Positions 1 to 8,790 of a DNA stretch of 64,000 bases are shown here, piece after piece. The stretch is from Arcobacter porcinus. GTDB lineage: Bacteria; Campylobacterota; Campylobacteria; Campylobacterales; Arcobacteraceae. The stretch spans positions 1,488,001 to 1,552,000 of the forward strand of contig NZ_CP036246.2 in NCBI RefSeq assembly GCF_004299785.2, in the 5' to 3' direction. The notes under the pieces are model-generated. The model did no database searches. It worked only from the letters and a program-made list of their open reading frames with translations, and had not been told where the DNA came from. The translations under genes were made by a program, and so were the position numbers. Every line of letters begins with the position of its first letter. Within the stretch, counting starts at the first letter, position 1.

Positions 1-2
1 AA

Positions 3-950
3 CCATTTTTAAGTGAAAACCATCATTCAGATGCTGTTTTTAGATATGCAGTTCAAACTTTAGCATCTTTATATAAAAACAACTCTATGCCTTTTGAAGA
101 GCTTTTACTAAATAATACTTTGTATTTAAATTTTGAAAACTTAGATGATTTAGAAAACTTTAGAAAGTTTGAAGAGTTTTTATCTACAAAGCAAGATTCT
201 AAATTAAAAGAGTATATTCAAGAGATTTTCAAAAAAAGATTTGAAAAAGAGAATAGCTATTATCAAGAAGCATTTGAAATGGCAAAAGTAAAATTATTGA
301 TAAATAATTTAAAATTTGATGAAGCTCTTAATACAGGTTATCTATTCCTTAATCAAGAGCTAGAGTTTAATCCTTTTAATGTATTTATAAAAGGGAACAA
401 TAGAAATAAATCTAAAAAAACTATCAAAATAAAAGATTTCCTAAACACTATTTTAGAAGTTAAAAAAGTATTAGAAAAAGATGAAAATAGTGCTATGGAC
501 AACTTTCTTTTTGCAAATGCTATGTATAATCTTAGCTATTTTGGAAATGCTGATGGATTAACAACTTTTTATAGAAGTACTTATTATGTTCATACAAAAA
601 AATTACAAAAAGAGAAACTTGAACTTGCTGTAAAACACTATGAAAAAGCATACAAAAATAGTGCAGATAATGAATTTAAAGCAAAAATAACTTATCATAT
701 TGCAAAAGCTAAACTTGCACTATTTGATTTAGACTATGATGAGTATCCTCAAAATTTGGGTTGGTACTGGAATAGTAATAATATTTATCTATATGGAAAT
801 GATAAGTTTTATAATGCATTCTTAGAAGATAGTGGTGCATTATATTTTGATAGATTAAGAGATGATTTTAAAGATACTAAGTTTTATCAACAACTTCTTT
901 ACGAATGTGGAGATTTTGGAACTTATGTACATTATAAAAGGGATAACTAA
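3..950 (+). CDS. Hypothetical repeat-type protein, 5' end cut by window
   Basis: I do not recognise this gene. The reading frame is open to the left edge of the window, so the true start lies outside; the first internal Met codon is at 87. The visible part (about 315 residues) is acidic, helical and rich in Lys, Glu, Asn and aromatic residues. A central segment (roughly nt 480-720) with Ala/Tyr/Leu spacing resembles TPR-like helical pairs (AVKHYEKAYKNS). There is no signal peptide or membrane segment in the visible part. The stop codon shares its last base with the ATG of the next gene, so the two are translationally coupled and probably work together. A role as a TPR scaffold is inference only. 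Confidence 0.7.
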   Translation, partial: PFLSENHHSDAVFRYAVQTLASLYKNNSMPFEELLLNNTLYLNFENLDDLENFRKFEEFLSTKQDSKLKEYIQEIFKKRFEKENSYYQEAFEMAKVKLLINNLKFDEALNTGYLFLNQELEFNPFNVFIKGNNRNKSKKTIKIKDFLNTILEVKKVLEKDENSAMDNFLFANAMYNLSYFGNADGLTTFYRSTYYVHTKKLQKEKLELAVKHYEKAYKNSADNEFKAKITYHIAKAKLALFDLDYDEYPQNLGWYWNSNNIYLYGNDKFYNAFLEDSGALYFDRLRDDFKDTKFYQQLLYECGDFGTYVHYKRDN

Positions 951-1690
951 TGCAATATTTTGGAGAAATTCAGACTAAATATGAAGAGGTTTTTTTAAAT
1001 CAAAGCTATATGTATTTTGGCGAAGATGAAATAACAGCTAAAGAGCTAAAAGAGCTTATAAAAACAAAGGATAGTAGAAAGAAAAATATAATAGGTACAG
1101 TTTTTTTATATAATCCTGTTGTAACACCTATTGGATTTGATTCAAATAAATTTTTACTAGATCAAAATTTTGATAATTTTGATGAATTAATTGAGCTTAA
1201 AAGTGAAACATATATTACAAGTTTTAAACAAGCATTTAAAGATAAGTGTGCAGGAAAAATTGTAGAGATAAAAAACCTTTTTAATCTTGTAGAGCCTAAT
1301 ATTGACTCATCTATTTTATTAAGTAAATTTAATGAAGATTTAGAAAAATATTATTCAAATCAAAATACAGAATTTGAAAGAGAAATTATGTATTTAGATC
1401 CAAGAAATACTCCATTTTATGGAAAATTCATATTCTTTTGTTGGGGAGATAAACTAAATGCAAAAGAGTTTCCAAATATCTATGATTATGCAAAAAATAT
1501 TTATGATAATTGTATAAAAATGGGTAAAAAAGTAGCATTTACATATAAAAAAGAGAGATCAGTAGATGAATCAATAAAATATCTACAATTCTCTCATCCT
1601 TTCCAAAATATTAAGAATAAAAGTCAAATAGAGTTTGCTATTAAAAGAGCTTTTGATACTTTTCCACCACTTCCAGCATTTTATGAATAA
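950..1690 (+). CDS. Hypothetical protein coupled to the upstream gene
   Basis: Unrecognised soluble protein of 246 residues. Its ATG overlaps the upstream stop as TAATG. No signal peptide, membrane segment or known motif is visible. The C-terminal part is rich in aromatic residues and Pro and ends with a Pro-Pro-Leu-Pro stretch before the last residues. Composition matches the upstream protein (many Lys, Asn, Phe, Tyr), so both probably belong to one accessory unit that begins left of the window. No clear terminator follows; the tRNA cluster begins about 80 nt downstream from its own promoter. Function is unknown. Confidence 0.75.
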   Translation: MQYFGEIQTKYEEVFLNQSYMYFGEDEITAKELKELIKTKDSRKKNIIGTVFLYNPVVTPIGFDSNKFLLDQNFDNFDELIELKSETYITSFKQAFKDKCAGKIVEIKNLFNLVEPNIDSSILLSKFNEDLEKYYSNQNTEFEREIMYLDPRNTPFYGKFIFFCWGDKLNAKEFPNIYDYAKNIYDNCIKMGKKVAFTYKKERSVDESIKYLQFSHPFQNIKNKSQIEFAIKRAFDTFPPLPAFYE

Positions 1691-1749
1691 ATTATAAAAA
1701 CTAGCTAAAAAAGCCCAAACTTTTTATCTAGTTTTAATATTATAAAGTA

Positions 1750-1755
1750 TATAAT
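1750..1755 (+). promoter_or_regulatory. -10 box of the tRNA cluster
   Basis: A perfect TATAAT lies 18 nt before the first base of tRNA-Gln. Campylobacterota sigma-70 promoters rely mainly on the -10 box, so this is the likely promoter of the three-tRNA transcript. Confidence 0.6.
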
Positions 1756-1773
1756 TTCGTCCACTTAAATTAC

Positions 1774-1848
1774 TGGGGTATCGCCAAGCGGTAAGGCAAC
1801 GGTTTTTGGTACCGTCACCCGAAGGTTCGAATCCTTCTACCCCATCCA
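1774..1848 (+). tRNA. tRNA-Gln (anticodon TTG)
   Basis: A full cloverleaf can be folded by eye. The acceptor stem pairs TGGGGTA with TACCCCA, the anticodon stem pairs ACGGT with ACCGT around a loop giving anticodon TTG, and the T arm contains GGTTCGAATCC. The CCA end is encoded (1846-1848). It is the first gene of a three-tRNA cluster. Confidence 0.95.
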
Positions 1849-1864
1849 AATTTAAGTTTTTTAT

Positions 1865-1949
1865 GGTGAGGTTGGAGAGTGGTCAAATCCTGCGGACTGT
1901 AAATCCGCCGCCTACGGCTTCGAAGGTTCAAATCCTTCTCTCACCACCA
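1865..1949 (+). tRNA. tRNA-Tyr (anticodon GTA)
   Basis: A class II tRNA of 85 nt with a long variable arm. The acceptor stem pairs GGTGAGG with TCTCACC. The anticodon stem pairs GCGGA with TCCGC around a loop carrying GTA. The T arm has GGTTCAAATCC and the CCA end is encoded. It lies 16 nt after tRNA-Gln. Confidence 0.95.
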
Positions 1950-1963
1950 CTTTTTTTTAGCGT

Positions 1964-2039
1964 GGTTCGATAGCTCAGTCGGTAGAGCAAAGGATTGAAA
2001 ATCCTTGTGTCGACAGTTCGATTCTGTCTCGAACCACCA
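1964..2039 (+). tRNA. tRNA-Phe (anticodon GAA)
   Basis: A 76-nt cloverleaf. The acceptor stem pairs GGTTCGA with TCGAACC, the D arm has the TAGCTCAGTCGGTAGAGC pattern, and the anticodon stem pairs AAGGA with TCCTT around GAA. The CCA end is encoded at 2037-2039. It is the third gene of the cluster. Confidence 0.95.
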
Positions 2040-2085
2040 CTTATAATCTATCAAATGAATTAATCTTTTATTATATTTCTTCTGT

Positions 2086-2091
2086 TATAAT
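2086..2091 (+). promoter_or_regulatory. -10 box of the FMN reductase gene
   Basis: TATAAT preceded by TGT, an extended -10 pattern, 36 nt before the ATG at 2128. An AAAGGA ribosome binding site lies between the two. It gives this gene a promoter separate from the tRNA cluster. Confidence 0.55.
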
Positions 2092-2127
2092 CACTTTTTA
2101 TTTACAATTATTAAAAGGATTATTTAT

Positions 2128-2637
2128 ATGGCTAAAATAGGAATATTGGTTGGTAGTTCAAACAACAATTTAAAACTTGCTCAAGAATTTAACAAAATCA
2201 TAATAGAAAAAAATTTAGAAGGTGAAATTATAAATCTTGTTGATTATAATCTACCTTTATATAGTACAAACGAAGAAGAGAAAAATGGGATTCCTGAATC
2301 TGTTCTTGATTTAGCAACAAAAATTATGGATTTAAAAGCTTTTATTATTATTGCTCCTGAATATAATGGAGTTATGCCTCCTGTATTAAACAATGCGATG
2401 GCTTGGACTTCAAGATCAACTTCAAATTGGAGAGATGCTTTTGATAATAAAATTGTAGCTTTAGCAACTCACAGTGGAGGTGGAGGTCAAAAAGGTCTTC
2501 AAGCTATGAGAATAATGTTTCAACACCTAGGAGCAAATATTCTAGCTAGAGAGATTATTACAAATTATGAAAAATCACTAAATAGAAATAGTGCTGAAGC
2601 TATGATTGATACTCTTGTTAGACTAGCAAACGCTTAA
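2128..2637 (+). CDS. NADPH-dependent FMN reductase family protein
   Basis: Flavodoxin-fold flavoprotein of 169 residues that probably reduces FMN or a quinone/azo-type acceptor with NAD(P)H in the cytoplasm. Seen: the N-terminal phosphate-binding loop GILVGSSNNN (about residues 4-13), the family segment APEYNG (about 76-81) that contacts the flavin, and the GGGGQKG loop (about 116-122). The length fits the SsuE/YieF/ChrR-like family. It has its own promoter and SD and ends in a terminator shared with the convergent gene. The physiological substrate cannot be read from the sequence. Confidence 0.85.
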   Translation: MAKIGILVGSSNNNLKLAQEFNKIIIEKNLEGEIINLVDYNLPLYSTNEEEKNGIPESVLDLATKIMDLKAFIIIAPEYNGVMPPVLNNAMAWTSRSTSNWRDAFDNKIVALATHSGGGGQKGLQAMRIMFQHLGANILAREIITNYEKSLNRNSAEAMIDTLVRLANA

Positions 2638-2642
2638 TATTT

Positions 2643-2673
2643 TTAACCATACTATTTCATTTAGTATGGTTAA
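2643..2673. terminator. Bidirectional terminator between convergent genes
   Basis: A 12-bp perfect stem (TTAACCATACTA with TAGTATGGTTAA) closes a 7-nt loop between the FMN reductase stop and the stop of the minus-strand PAS-GGDEF-EAL gene, whose stop codon lies inside the stem. Confidence 0.75.
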
Positions 2674-4370
2674 TCCTCGATTTTATCACTTGGAGTATGA
2701 ATATAATACCCTTGAGCATAATCAACACCTAGCTCTTTTACTTTGTCATATATCTCTTTACTTGATACATACTCTGCTATTATTTTAAATCCTTGATCTT
2801 TTGCAAAACCAATTATCATACTAACAATATTTTGATGCCCTTTACTAAATATAATATCTTTTATTAAAGATCCATCAATTTTAATATAATCTGCTCTCAT
2901 CTTTACAAGATTTTCAAAATTTGAATATCCACTACCAAAGTCATCTATAGCAAATCTACAATTTTTAGTTGTAAATCTATTTATAAAATCTTCTAATATC
3001 ACAAAATCTTCTATCTCTTCACTCTCAACTATTTCTATAACTAATTTTGAACCAATATTATATTCATCAATTTTATCAAATAGATAGTCTTGTATATCTT
3101 CATCTTTTATATCTTCAAATGTTAAATTTATTCCTAAATCAACATCTTTATTTTTAAACTCTTTAAAACTTTTATCAATCATTATTTTTGTTATATCTTT
3201 ATATTGTCCAGATCTTTTTGAAATCTCTAAAAAATATGAAGGTGATATTATATTATCTCCATCTTTCAATCTAACAAGTGCTTCATATTTCTCTACTCTT
3301 TCCTCTTTTACATTATAAAGAGCTTGATAGTATGGAATTATATTATTATCTTCAACTGCTTGTTTTATTTTTTGTGTCCAATATATATTATTCTTATACT
3401 CTTTTTCAATATCTAAACTTTTATCATATATAAACTCTTTTTTATTCTTTTTAGAGTGTTTTTTCATAATATTAGCTGTTTCTAAAATTTTTGATTTCTC
3501 TTCAAAAGAGAAGTAGTAGTTAAATCTAATATAGAGTTGTTTTTTATTTGCACTAAAATACTTCTTTGACATATCTCTTACTATTTTTTCAATATTTTCT
3601 ACAAATATATTTCTATCTTCATTATCAACTAGTATTGCAAATACATCAGAATTAACTCTATATAATTTATAGTTATTAAACTCTTTAATAAGTTTTTCTA
3701 TCTCTTTGGCAACTAATTTTAAAAAAGTATCACCTATTTCATATCCAAAGTAATCATTTATCTCTGAGAAGTTATCTATATCTATTAAAGATAATGATAA
3801 GTTATCTTTATTAAAGATATCTTCTATAAGTTTATGCCTACTTCCAACTCCTGTTAAATAGTCCTCTTTTAATATTTTATTTAATTTATCACTTTTTTCA
3901 ACTATATCTGTAATTTCGTGTCTTATTGCTACATATTCAAATATTTTTCCATTTTCATCAAAGATAGGTGATATAGTGCTATTTATATAATAAAAAGTTC
4001 CATCTTTCTTTGTATTTCTAAGAATTCCTCTCCATACTTTTCCACTTTTTAAAGTATCCCACATCTCTTTAAAGATTTTACTATTTTCTTCACCTCTTAA
4101 TATACTATGTGGTTTACCGATTATCTCTTCTCTTGTATATTGAGAGACTTCACAGAATCTATCATTTACATAAGTTATATTACCTTTTAAATCACCATTT
4201 GAAATAATATTAGATGTTTTTGTAGCTTGATTATATTGTTTTAATATACTATTTCTTCTATTTAGATAATTTACTTTTTTTAAAAGCTTTGATTTTTCTT
4301 TAGTTTTAATAATAAAAAATATAGTAAGTATAATTATAATAATAGTTAAAATAGTAGTTAAGATTACCAA
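2670..4370 (-). CDS. PAS-GGDEF-EAL protein, likely c-di-GMP phosphodiesterase
   Basis: Membrane-anchored cyclic-di-GMP signalling protein, 566 residues. Order: one N-terminal membrane helix (about 3-21), a PAS sensor domain (about 50-155), a GGDEF domain (about 170-310) and an EAL domain (about 330-560). The GGDEF signature is degenerate (NSDVF at about 240-244), so this domain probably does not make c-di-GMP and may instead bind GTP or regulate. The EAL domain keeps YEALVRL, DDFGSGYS and AEYV, so c-di-GMP hydrolysis is likely. The start is a TTG with an AGG-type SD. It is divergent from pdxH; a GGDEF cyclase lies beyond pdxH. Confidence 0.88.
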   Translation of the reverse strand: MVILTTILTIIIIILTIFFIIKTKEKSKLLKKVNYLNRRNSILKQYNQATKTSNIISNGDLKGNITYVNDRFCEVSQYTREEIIGKPHSILRGEENSKIFKEMWDTLKSGKVWRGILRNTKKDGTFYYINSTISPIFDENGKIFEYVAIRHEITDIVEKSDKLNKILKEDYLTGVGSRHKLIEDIFNKDNLSLSLIDIDNFSEINDYFGYEIGDTFLKLVAKEIEKLIKEFNNYKLYRVNSDVFAILVDNEDRNIFVENIEKIVRDMSKKYFSANKKQLYIRFNYYFSFEEKSKILETANIMKKHSKKNKKEFIYDKSLDIEKEYKNNIYWTQKIKQAVEDNNIIPYYQALYNVKEERVEKYEALVRLKDGDNIISPSYFLEISKRSGQYKDITKIMIDKSFKEFKNKDVDLGINLTFEDIKDEDIQDYLFDKIDEYNIGSKLVIEIVESEEIEDFVILEDFINRFTTKNCRFAIDDFGSGYSNFENLVKMRADYIKIDGSLIKDIIFSKGHQNIVSMIIGFAKDQGFKIIAEYVSSKEIYDKVKELGVDYAQGYYIHTPSDKIED

Positions 4371-4444
4371 TTAAAAACCTTTTTAAAAACTTGAAAGATT
4401 ATTATACTATAATTTTAGTAAAGATTAAAATTATGGAGTGTAAC

Positions 4445-5083
4445 TTGGACTTAAAAAATATAAGAGGAAAATATACTACAAAAGATTTTGATATAAAAGA
4501 TTTAGATTCAAATCCTTTTAAACAGTTCGAAGTATGGTTTAATAATGCAATAGAAGAGAAACTTTTAGAACCAAATGCTTTTAGCTTAGCAACTTGCGGA
4601 AAAGATATGATGCCTAGTATAAGAACTGTCTTACTAAAAATATTTGATGAAAAAGGCTTTGTTTTTTTTACAAATTATGATAGTAAAAAATCAAAACAAA
4701 TTTCAGAAAATGATCAAGCCGCTGCTCTATTTACTTGGTTAGCTCTTGAAAGACAAGTAAAAATTGAAGGTAAAGTTGAAAGAATTTCAAAAACTGAATC
4801 TTTGAAATATTTTTTATCTCGTCCAAAAGGTAGCCAACTTGGGGCTTGGGTTTCAAGACAAAGTGAAGTTATAAGTTCAAGAGCACTTCTTGAACAAAAA
4901 TTTGATGAGATGAAAAGAAAATTTTTAAATAAAGAGATTCCATTTCCATCTTTTTGGGGTGGTTATATAATAAAGCCTATTAGAATAGAGTTTTGGCAAG
5001 GTGGAGAAGATAGACTTCATGATAGATTTTTATATGAAAAAGATGATAAAGGAGATTGGAGTATAAAAAGATTAGCTCCATAA
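4445..5083 (+). CDS. pdxH: Pyridoxamine 5'-phosphate oxidase
   Basis: FMN-dependent oxidase that turns pyridoxine or pyridoxamine 5'-phosphate into pyridoxal 5'-phosphate, the last step of B6 salvage. Seen: RTVLLK and FVFFTNYDSKKSKQ in the FMN-binding half, RPKGSQLGAWVSRQS, and the C-terminal signature IRIEFWQGGEDRLHDR. I chose the TTG at 4445 because GGAG (4435-4438) sits 6 nt upstream and gives 212 residues, the usual family length. A longer frame from ATG 4391 or ATG 4433 has no SD. The gene is flanked by two c-di-GMP genes, probably without functional connection. Confidence 0.9.
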   Translation: MDLKNIRGKYTTKDFDIKDLDSNPFKQFEVWFNNAIEEKLLEPNAFSLATCGKDMMPSIRTVLLKIFDEKGFVFFTNYDSKKSKQISENDQAAALFTWLALERQVKIEGKVERISKTESLKYFLSRPKGSQLGAWVSRQSEVISSRALLEQKFDEMKRKFLNKEIPFPSFWGGYIIKPIRIEFWQGGEDRLHDRFLYEKDDKGDWSIKRLAP

Positions 5084-5113
5084 ATTTTTCTAGAATTGTA
5101 TTTTAGAAAAATT
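5083..5113. terminator. Terminator-like hairpin between pdxH and the cyclase gene
   Basis: AATTTTTCTA (5083-5092) pairs with TAGAAAAATT (5104-5113) between two convergent genes. The stem is weak because it is almost all A/T. Confidence 0.5.
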
Positions 5114-6725
5114 CTATTGCATTTTTTCCTTGTTTTTTAGCACTATACATAGCAGTATCTGCTTGTTTTATAATATCTTGAACTGTTACACTTGCATCAT
5201 TAAATAGTGTAATCCCAATACTTGGAGTTGATACATTTTTATGCCCTTCAATATGAGTTATACTATTTAATGAATCTTTAATTTTTCTTGCAATGAAATC
5301 AATATTTCTTCTTGCATCATTACTATTGTTTCCAATATTATCAAGTAAAACTATAAACTCATCTCCACCAATTCTAGCAACAGTATCCTCTTCTCTTACA
5401 CTAGATTTTATCTTTTTAGCAACAGTTACAAGAAGAACATCTCCTAAATCATGACCTAAAGTATCATTTACCTCTTTGAAATTATCTAAATCAATAAATA
5501 TAAGTCCACCATAGATCTTATGTCTTACTGTTCTTGTAATTGCGTGTTCTATTCTATCAGTTAAAAGCAATCTATTTGGAAGTCCAGTTAAATTATCATG
5601 AGTTGCTTGATATTGAAGAACTTTCTCTTTATCTTTTTGCTCACTAATATCCATATATTGCCCAAAATAGTTTGTTATTTTTCCATTTGTATCTCTTAAT
5701 ACCGTAATTGCACTTCTTAATGCAATTAAACTTCCATCTGCTTTTTTGTTATAAACTTCTAAACTATGATGCCCTTTATCTAAAAGTTTTGTCCATAATT
5801 CTTTGGCTTTATCCATTGTTTGATGTGCAGATTTAAATATTCTTGGATTTTGTCCCAAAAGTTCATCTTTTGAATATCCCATAATTTTTGAAAATGCTTT
5901 ATTTACTTTTATAATATTATTTCTTCTATCTGTAATTATCATAGGCACAGAAGATGCTTCAAATGTATATGATGTAAGTCTTAATTCATCTTCTTGAGCT
6001 TTTTTCTCTGCTTTTAACTCTAATGTTTCTAATAGTGTTGTAATATCAAAAGCTAGTTTTTCAAAAATATCTTTAATATCTTCATCAAAAAAATATTTAT
6101 GTTTTGAATAAATTATTAAAAAACCAACATTTTTATCAAACATTTTTATTGGAATAGAGAGTAATGAGTTTAGATTAAACTCTTCTGTATGTCCTGAAAA
6201 AATAGAGTTTTTTTCCTCTTTTAGATTATTTACAATAATACTTTGACCATTTTTTATAACTTTAAGAATTAAACTCTCTTTCTCAAAATCAATATGAGTT
6301 GACCTTTTTTCAATAAAATCTTTTTGTGGACTTTGTTTAGTTATTATCTCTTTTTTTTCAATATCGTATATAAAACTAAAAGAGATATCACTATTTTTTA
6401 TTAATATATCTGAAACTTCTAAAAAAGCTTCCTCTTTACTTTTAAACTTTAGTAAAGTTTTATTTATTATATTTAGTGTTTTATATATATTTTGATGTTT
6501 TCTAGCTTCAAAAAAAAGTTTTTGTTCTGCTCTTACTACTCTTTCTAAAAAAAATATTAAAAGAGAATATAATATAGAACTTATAGTTATTAAAACTATT
6601 ATTATCTCTTTATTTGAAAATATTTCACTATTATTCAAATCATATATAAATAGAGTGAAAATCAATATAAATGGAATAGAAAGTATTAAAAAATATTTTA
6701 AAAATACTCTATTTATAAACATCAT
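5103..6725 (-). CDS. GAF-PAS-GGDEF diguanylate cyclase
   Basis: Probable diguanylate cyclase making c-di-GMP from two GTP, anchored in the inner membrane. 540 residues: two N-terminal membrane helices (about 8-28 and 40-60), a GAF-like domain (about 80-240), a PAS domain (about 250-365) and a GGDEF domain (about 370-540). The active-site signature is intact (RIGGDEF, GGDEF at about 453-457), and the product-inhibition I-site RxxD (REED, about 444-447) is at the expected five-residue distance. Two ATG codons follow a strong AGGGGAG; the second (6722) is better spaced. With the EAL protein at 2670-4370 it could form a local make/break pair, which is inference. Confidence 0.9.
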   Translation of the reverse strand: MMFINRVFLKYFLILSIPFILIFTLFIYDLNNSEIFSNKEIIIVLITISSILYSLLIFFLERVVRAEQKLFFEARKHQNIYKTLNIINKTLLKFKSKEEAFLEVSDILIKNSDISFSFIYDIEKKEIITKQSPQKDFIEKRSTHIDFEKESLILKVIKNGQSIIVNNLKEEKNSIFSGHTEEFNLNSLLSIPIKMFDKNVGFLIIYSKHKYFFDEDIKDIFEKLAFDITTLLETLELKAEKKAQEDELRLTSYTFEASSVPMIITDRRNNIIKVNKAFSKIMGYSKDELLGQNPRIFKSAHQTMDKAKELWTKLLDKGHHSLEVYNKKADGSLIALRSAITVLRDTNGKITNYFGQYMDISEQKDKEKVLQYQATHDNLTGLPNRLLLTDRIEHAITRTVRHKIYGGLIFIDLDNFKEVNDTLGHDLGDVLLVTVAKKIKSSVREEDTVARIGGDEFIVLLDNIGNNSNDARRNIDFIARKIKDSLNSITHIEGHKNVSTPSIGITLFNDASVTVQDIIKQADTAMYSAKKQGKNAIEFF

Positions 6726-6779
6726 CTCCCCTAAAAATAATTTAATTTAGTATTTTATCATAAAATATTTAAATTTTTA

Positions 6780-8144
6780 CTATTTTTCATATATCTTGTA
6801 ATATTTACCTTTAATTCTATTATTTGGTAATTTTTCTAAAACTACATTCAATTTATCTTTATTTATTGCTACATATGAGCAAAAAGTAAAAATATCGATT
6901 CTTCCTACATCCTCTTTGTTTAAATTAATTCCAGCTGTTAAACTTCCCAAAATATCAGCTTTTCTAAGTTTATCTTTTTTCCCACCATTGATAAAAATTG
7001 TTCTAAAACTTGAATCTATTTTATAATCACTATTTTGTTTTATATCTTTAATATCATTAAATTTAATATCATCAAAAATATTTTTAACTAAATCTACTCT
7101 TTCATACTCATTTTCTTCATAAAAAGTTACAGCAATTCCACCATTTCCAGCACGAGCTGTTCTTCCAATTCTATGTGTATGTATTTTTTCATTTAAAGCA
7201 ATATCATAATTTATAACTAAATCAACATCAGCAATATCAATTCCTCTACTTGCAACATCACTTGCAATTAAAATTGGATAACTTTGATTTGAAAACAAAG
7301 TTAAAGTTTCATCTCTATCTTTTTGTTCCAAATCACTATGCATAGTTAAAACATCTAAACCATTTTTATATAATTCATCTGCTAAAACTTCGCAAGTTTG
7401 CTTTTGATTACAAAAAATTATTGTACTTTTTGCTTCATATTGCTTGATTATTTTCTCTATTTGTCTATTTTTTTCAAATCTATTTACTTCATAAAAAACT
7501 TGTAAAATTTTATTTTTTTCTTCATTTTCAACTTCAACAAAAAAAGCATCTTTTGTAATACTATTTGAAAGATTTTTTATATTTTCTTCATAAGTTGCAG
7601 AGAAAAGTAAAGTTTGTCTATTTTTTGGTAAAAGCTTATCTATATCCATAATATCATCATAAAAACCCATATCAAGCATTTTATCAGCTTCATCAAGAAT
7701 AAAAGTATTTACCTCTTCTAATTTTAAATTTCCCTCTTTTATATGTTTTAAAACTCTTCCTGTTGTTCCTACAATAATATGTGCTTCGTGATATAAAGAA
7801 GCGACTTGAGGTTTAAAAGGAACTCCTCCACATAAAGTAAGTACTTTTATATTTGGAATAAACCTTATATATTCTCTTAGATTACTTGCTATTTGATTTG
7901 CTAATTCTCTTGTTGGAGCCAATATTAAAGATTGAACTCTAAATCTATTTTTATTTAGATTTTGTATTAAAGGAATACAAAAACTCAAAGTTTTTCCACT
8001 TCCTGTTTTTGCTCTTGCTATTAAATCTTTGCCTTTTAAACTATGCTCTAAACTCTTTTCTTGAATTTGTGTAAGATTTTCTAATCCTAAAGAGTTAAGA
8101 TTTTCTATTAACTCTTTTTCTAAATTTAACTCTTTAAACTTCAC
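6780..8144 (-). CDS. dbpA: DEAD-box RNA helicase, DbpA type
   Basis: ATP-dependent RNA helicase, 454 residues. All core motifs are visible in order: AKTGSGKT (about 45-51), PTRELA, GG, TTGR, DEAD (about 151-154), SAT (about 182), then in domain 2 IASDVASRGID and HRIGRTAR. The C-terminal 75 residues match the DbpA-type RNA-binding domain, an RRM-like fold that in Escherichia coli DbpA recognises 23S rRNA hairpin 92, so a role in large-subunit assembly is likely. It overlaps the upstream dedA-like gene by 11 nt, so the two are co-transcribed. The symbol rests on domain layout, not on a database search. Confidence 0.85.
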   Translation of the reverse strand: MKFKELNLEKELIENLNSLGLENLTQIQEKSLEHSLKGKDLIARAKTGSGKTLSFCIPLIQNLNKNRFRVQSLILAPTRELANQIASNLREYIRFIPNIKVLTLCGGVPFKPQVASLYHEAHIIVGTTGRVLKHIKEGNLKLEEVNTFILDEADKMLDMGFYDDIMDIDKLLPKNRQTLLFSATYEENIKNLSNSITKDAFFVEVENEEKNKILQVFYEVNRFEKNRQIEKIIKQYEAKSTIIFCNQKQTCEVLADELYKNGLDVLTMHSDLEQKDRDETLTLFSNQSYPILIASDVASRGIDIADVDLVINYDIALNEKIHTHRIGRTARAGNGGIAVTFYEENEYERVDLVKNIFDDIKFNDIKDIKQNSDYKIDSSFRTIFINGGKKDKLRKADILGSLTAGINLNKEDVGRIDIFTFCSYVAINKDKLNVVLEKLPNNRIKGKYYKIYEK

Positions 8145-8697
8145 TTTTATTTGCTCTTCTTCTTTTTTTCTTTGGTCTAAAACTAAAAATTAGTATTGTT
8201 AAAACTATAACAACTGTTATTAATCCTATATATTTAAAATCATCTGCATAACTTAGTAGCAATTCACCTGCTATATAACTTAAATATCCAATAATAATTG
8301 CCCATAAAACCGATGCAATACTATTTAATATAGTAAATTTTACACTACTATAATCAGAAATTCCCATAACCAAAGGAACTAAAGTTTTGATTCCATAGAT
8401 ATACTTTTGAATTATAATTATAAATGAACCATACTTTTTAAATAAAAGTTGAACTAAAGCAACCTTTCTTTTATGTTTGTTCATCATATCTTCTGCATAG
8501 TTTTTATTGTTTCTTGCCATAAAAAACAGAAACTGACTACCAATAATATTTGAAATAGCAGCAACAATAATTGTAATAAATATATTTAAATCTCCTGCGT
8601 AAGAGAATGCTCCTGCAATTGCAAGTGCTAAAAATCCACCACCAAAAGAGTATAAAAATAGAGCAACATAGCCCCAATCTTGGATAAACTGTTCCAT
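8134..8697 (-). CDS. DedA family membrane protein
   Basis: Polytopic inner membrane protein, 187 residues, of the DedA/SNARE-associated family, linked in other bacteria to undecaprenyl-phosphate or lipid flipping and envelope homeostasis. Seen: several hydrophobic segments, the glycine-rich SFGGGFLALAIAGAFSY stretch near the N terminus, a conserved basic loop followed by FKKYGSFIIIIQKYIYGIKTLVPLVMG (the family's re-entrant region, about 88-113), and a strongly basic C-terminal tail (PKKKRRR). It is the first gene of a two-gene unit with the DEAD-box helicase, overlapping it by 11 nt. Confidence 0.85.
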   Translation of the reverse strand: MEQFIQDWGYVALFLYSFGGGFLALAIAGAFSYAGDLNIFITIIVAAISNIIGSQFLFFMARNNKNYAEDMMNKHKRKVALVQLLFKKYGSFIIIIQKYIYGIKTLVPLVMGISDYSSVKFTILNSIASVLWAIIIGYLSYIAGELLLSYADDFKYIGLITVVIVLTILIFSFRPKKKRRRANKSEV

Positions 8698-8764
8698 AAA
8701 ATTCCTAATTTTTATTATAAGTTGATATTTTATCTAAATATTATTGTAAAGTAGTTTTGAGTAG

Positions 8765-8789
8765 AAAAGCCCTTATAAAAAGGGCTTTT
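8765..8789 (-). terminator. Rho-independent terminator of htpG
   Basis: AAAAGCCCTT pairs with AAGGGCTTTT around a 5-nt loop just after the htpG stop. The stem is GC-rich for this genome and both ends carry A/T runs, so it could also work in the other direction. Confidence 0.85.
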
Positions 8790-8790
8790 A

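Noticed and set aside
1774-2039. tRNA cluster as attachment site of an element
   Set aside because: No integrase or repeat of a tRNA 3' end is seen beside it in this window, and the genes to its right look ordinary.
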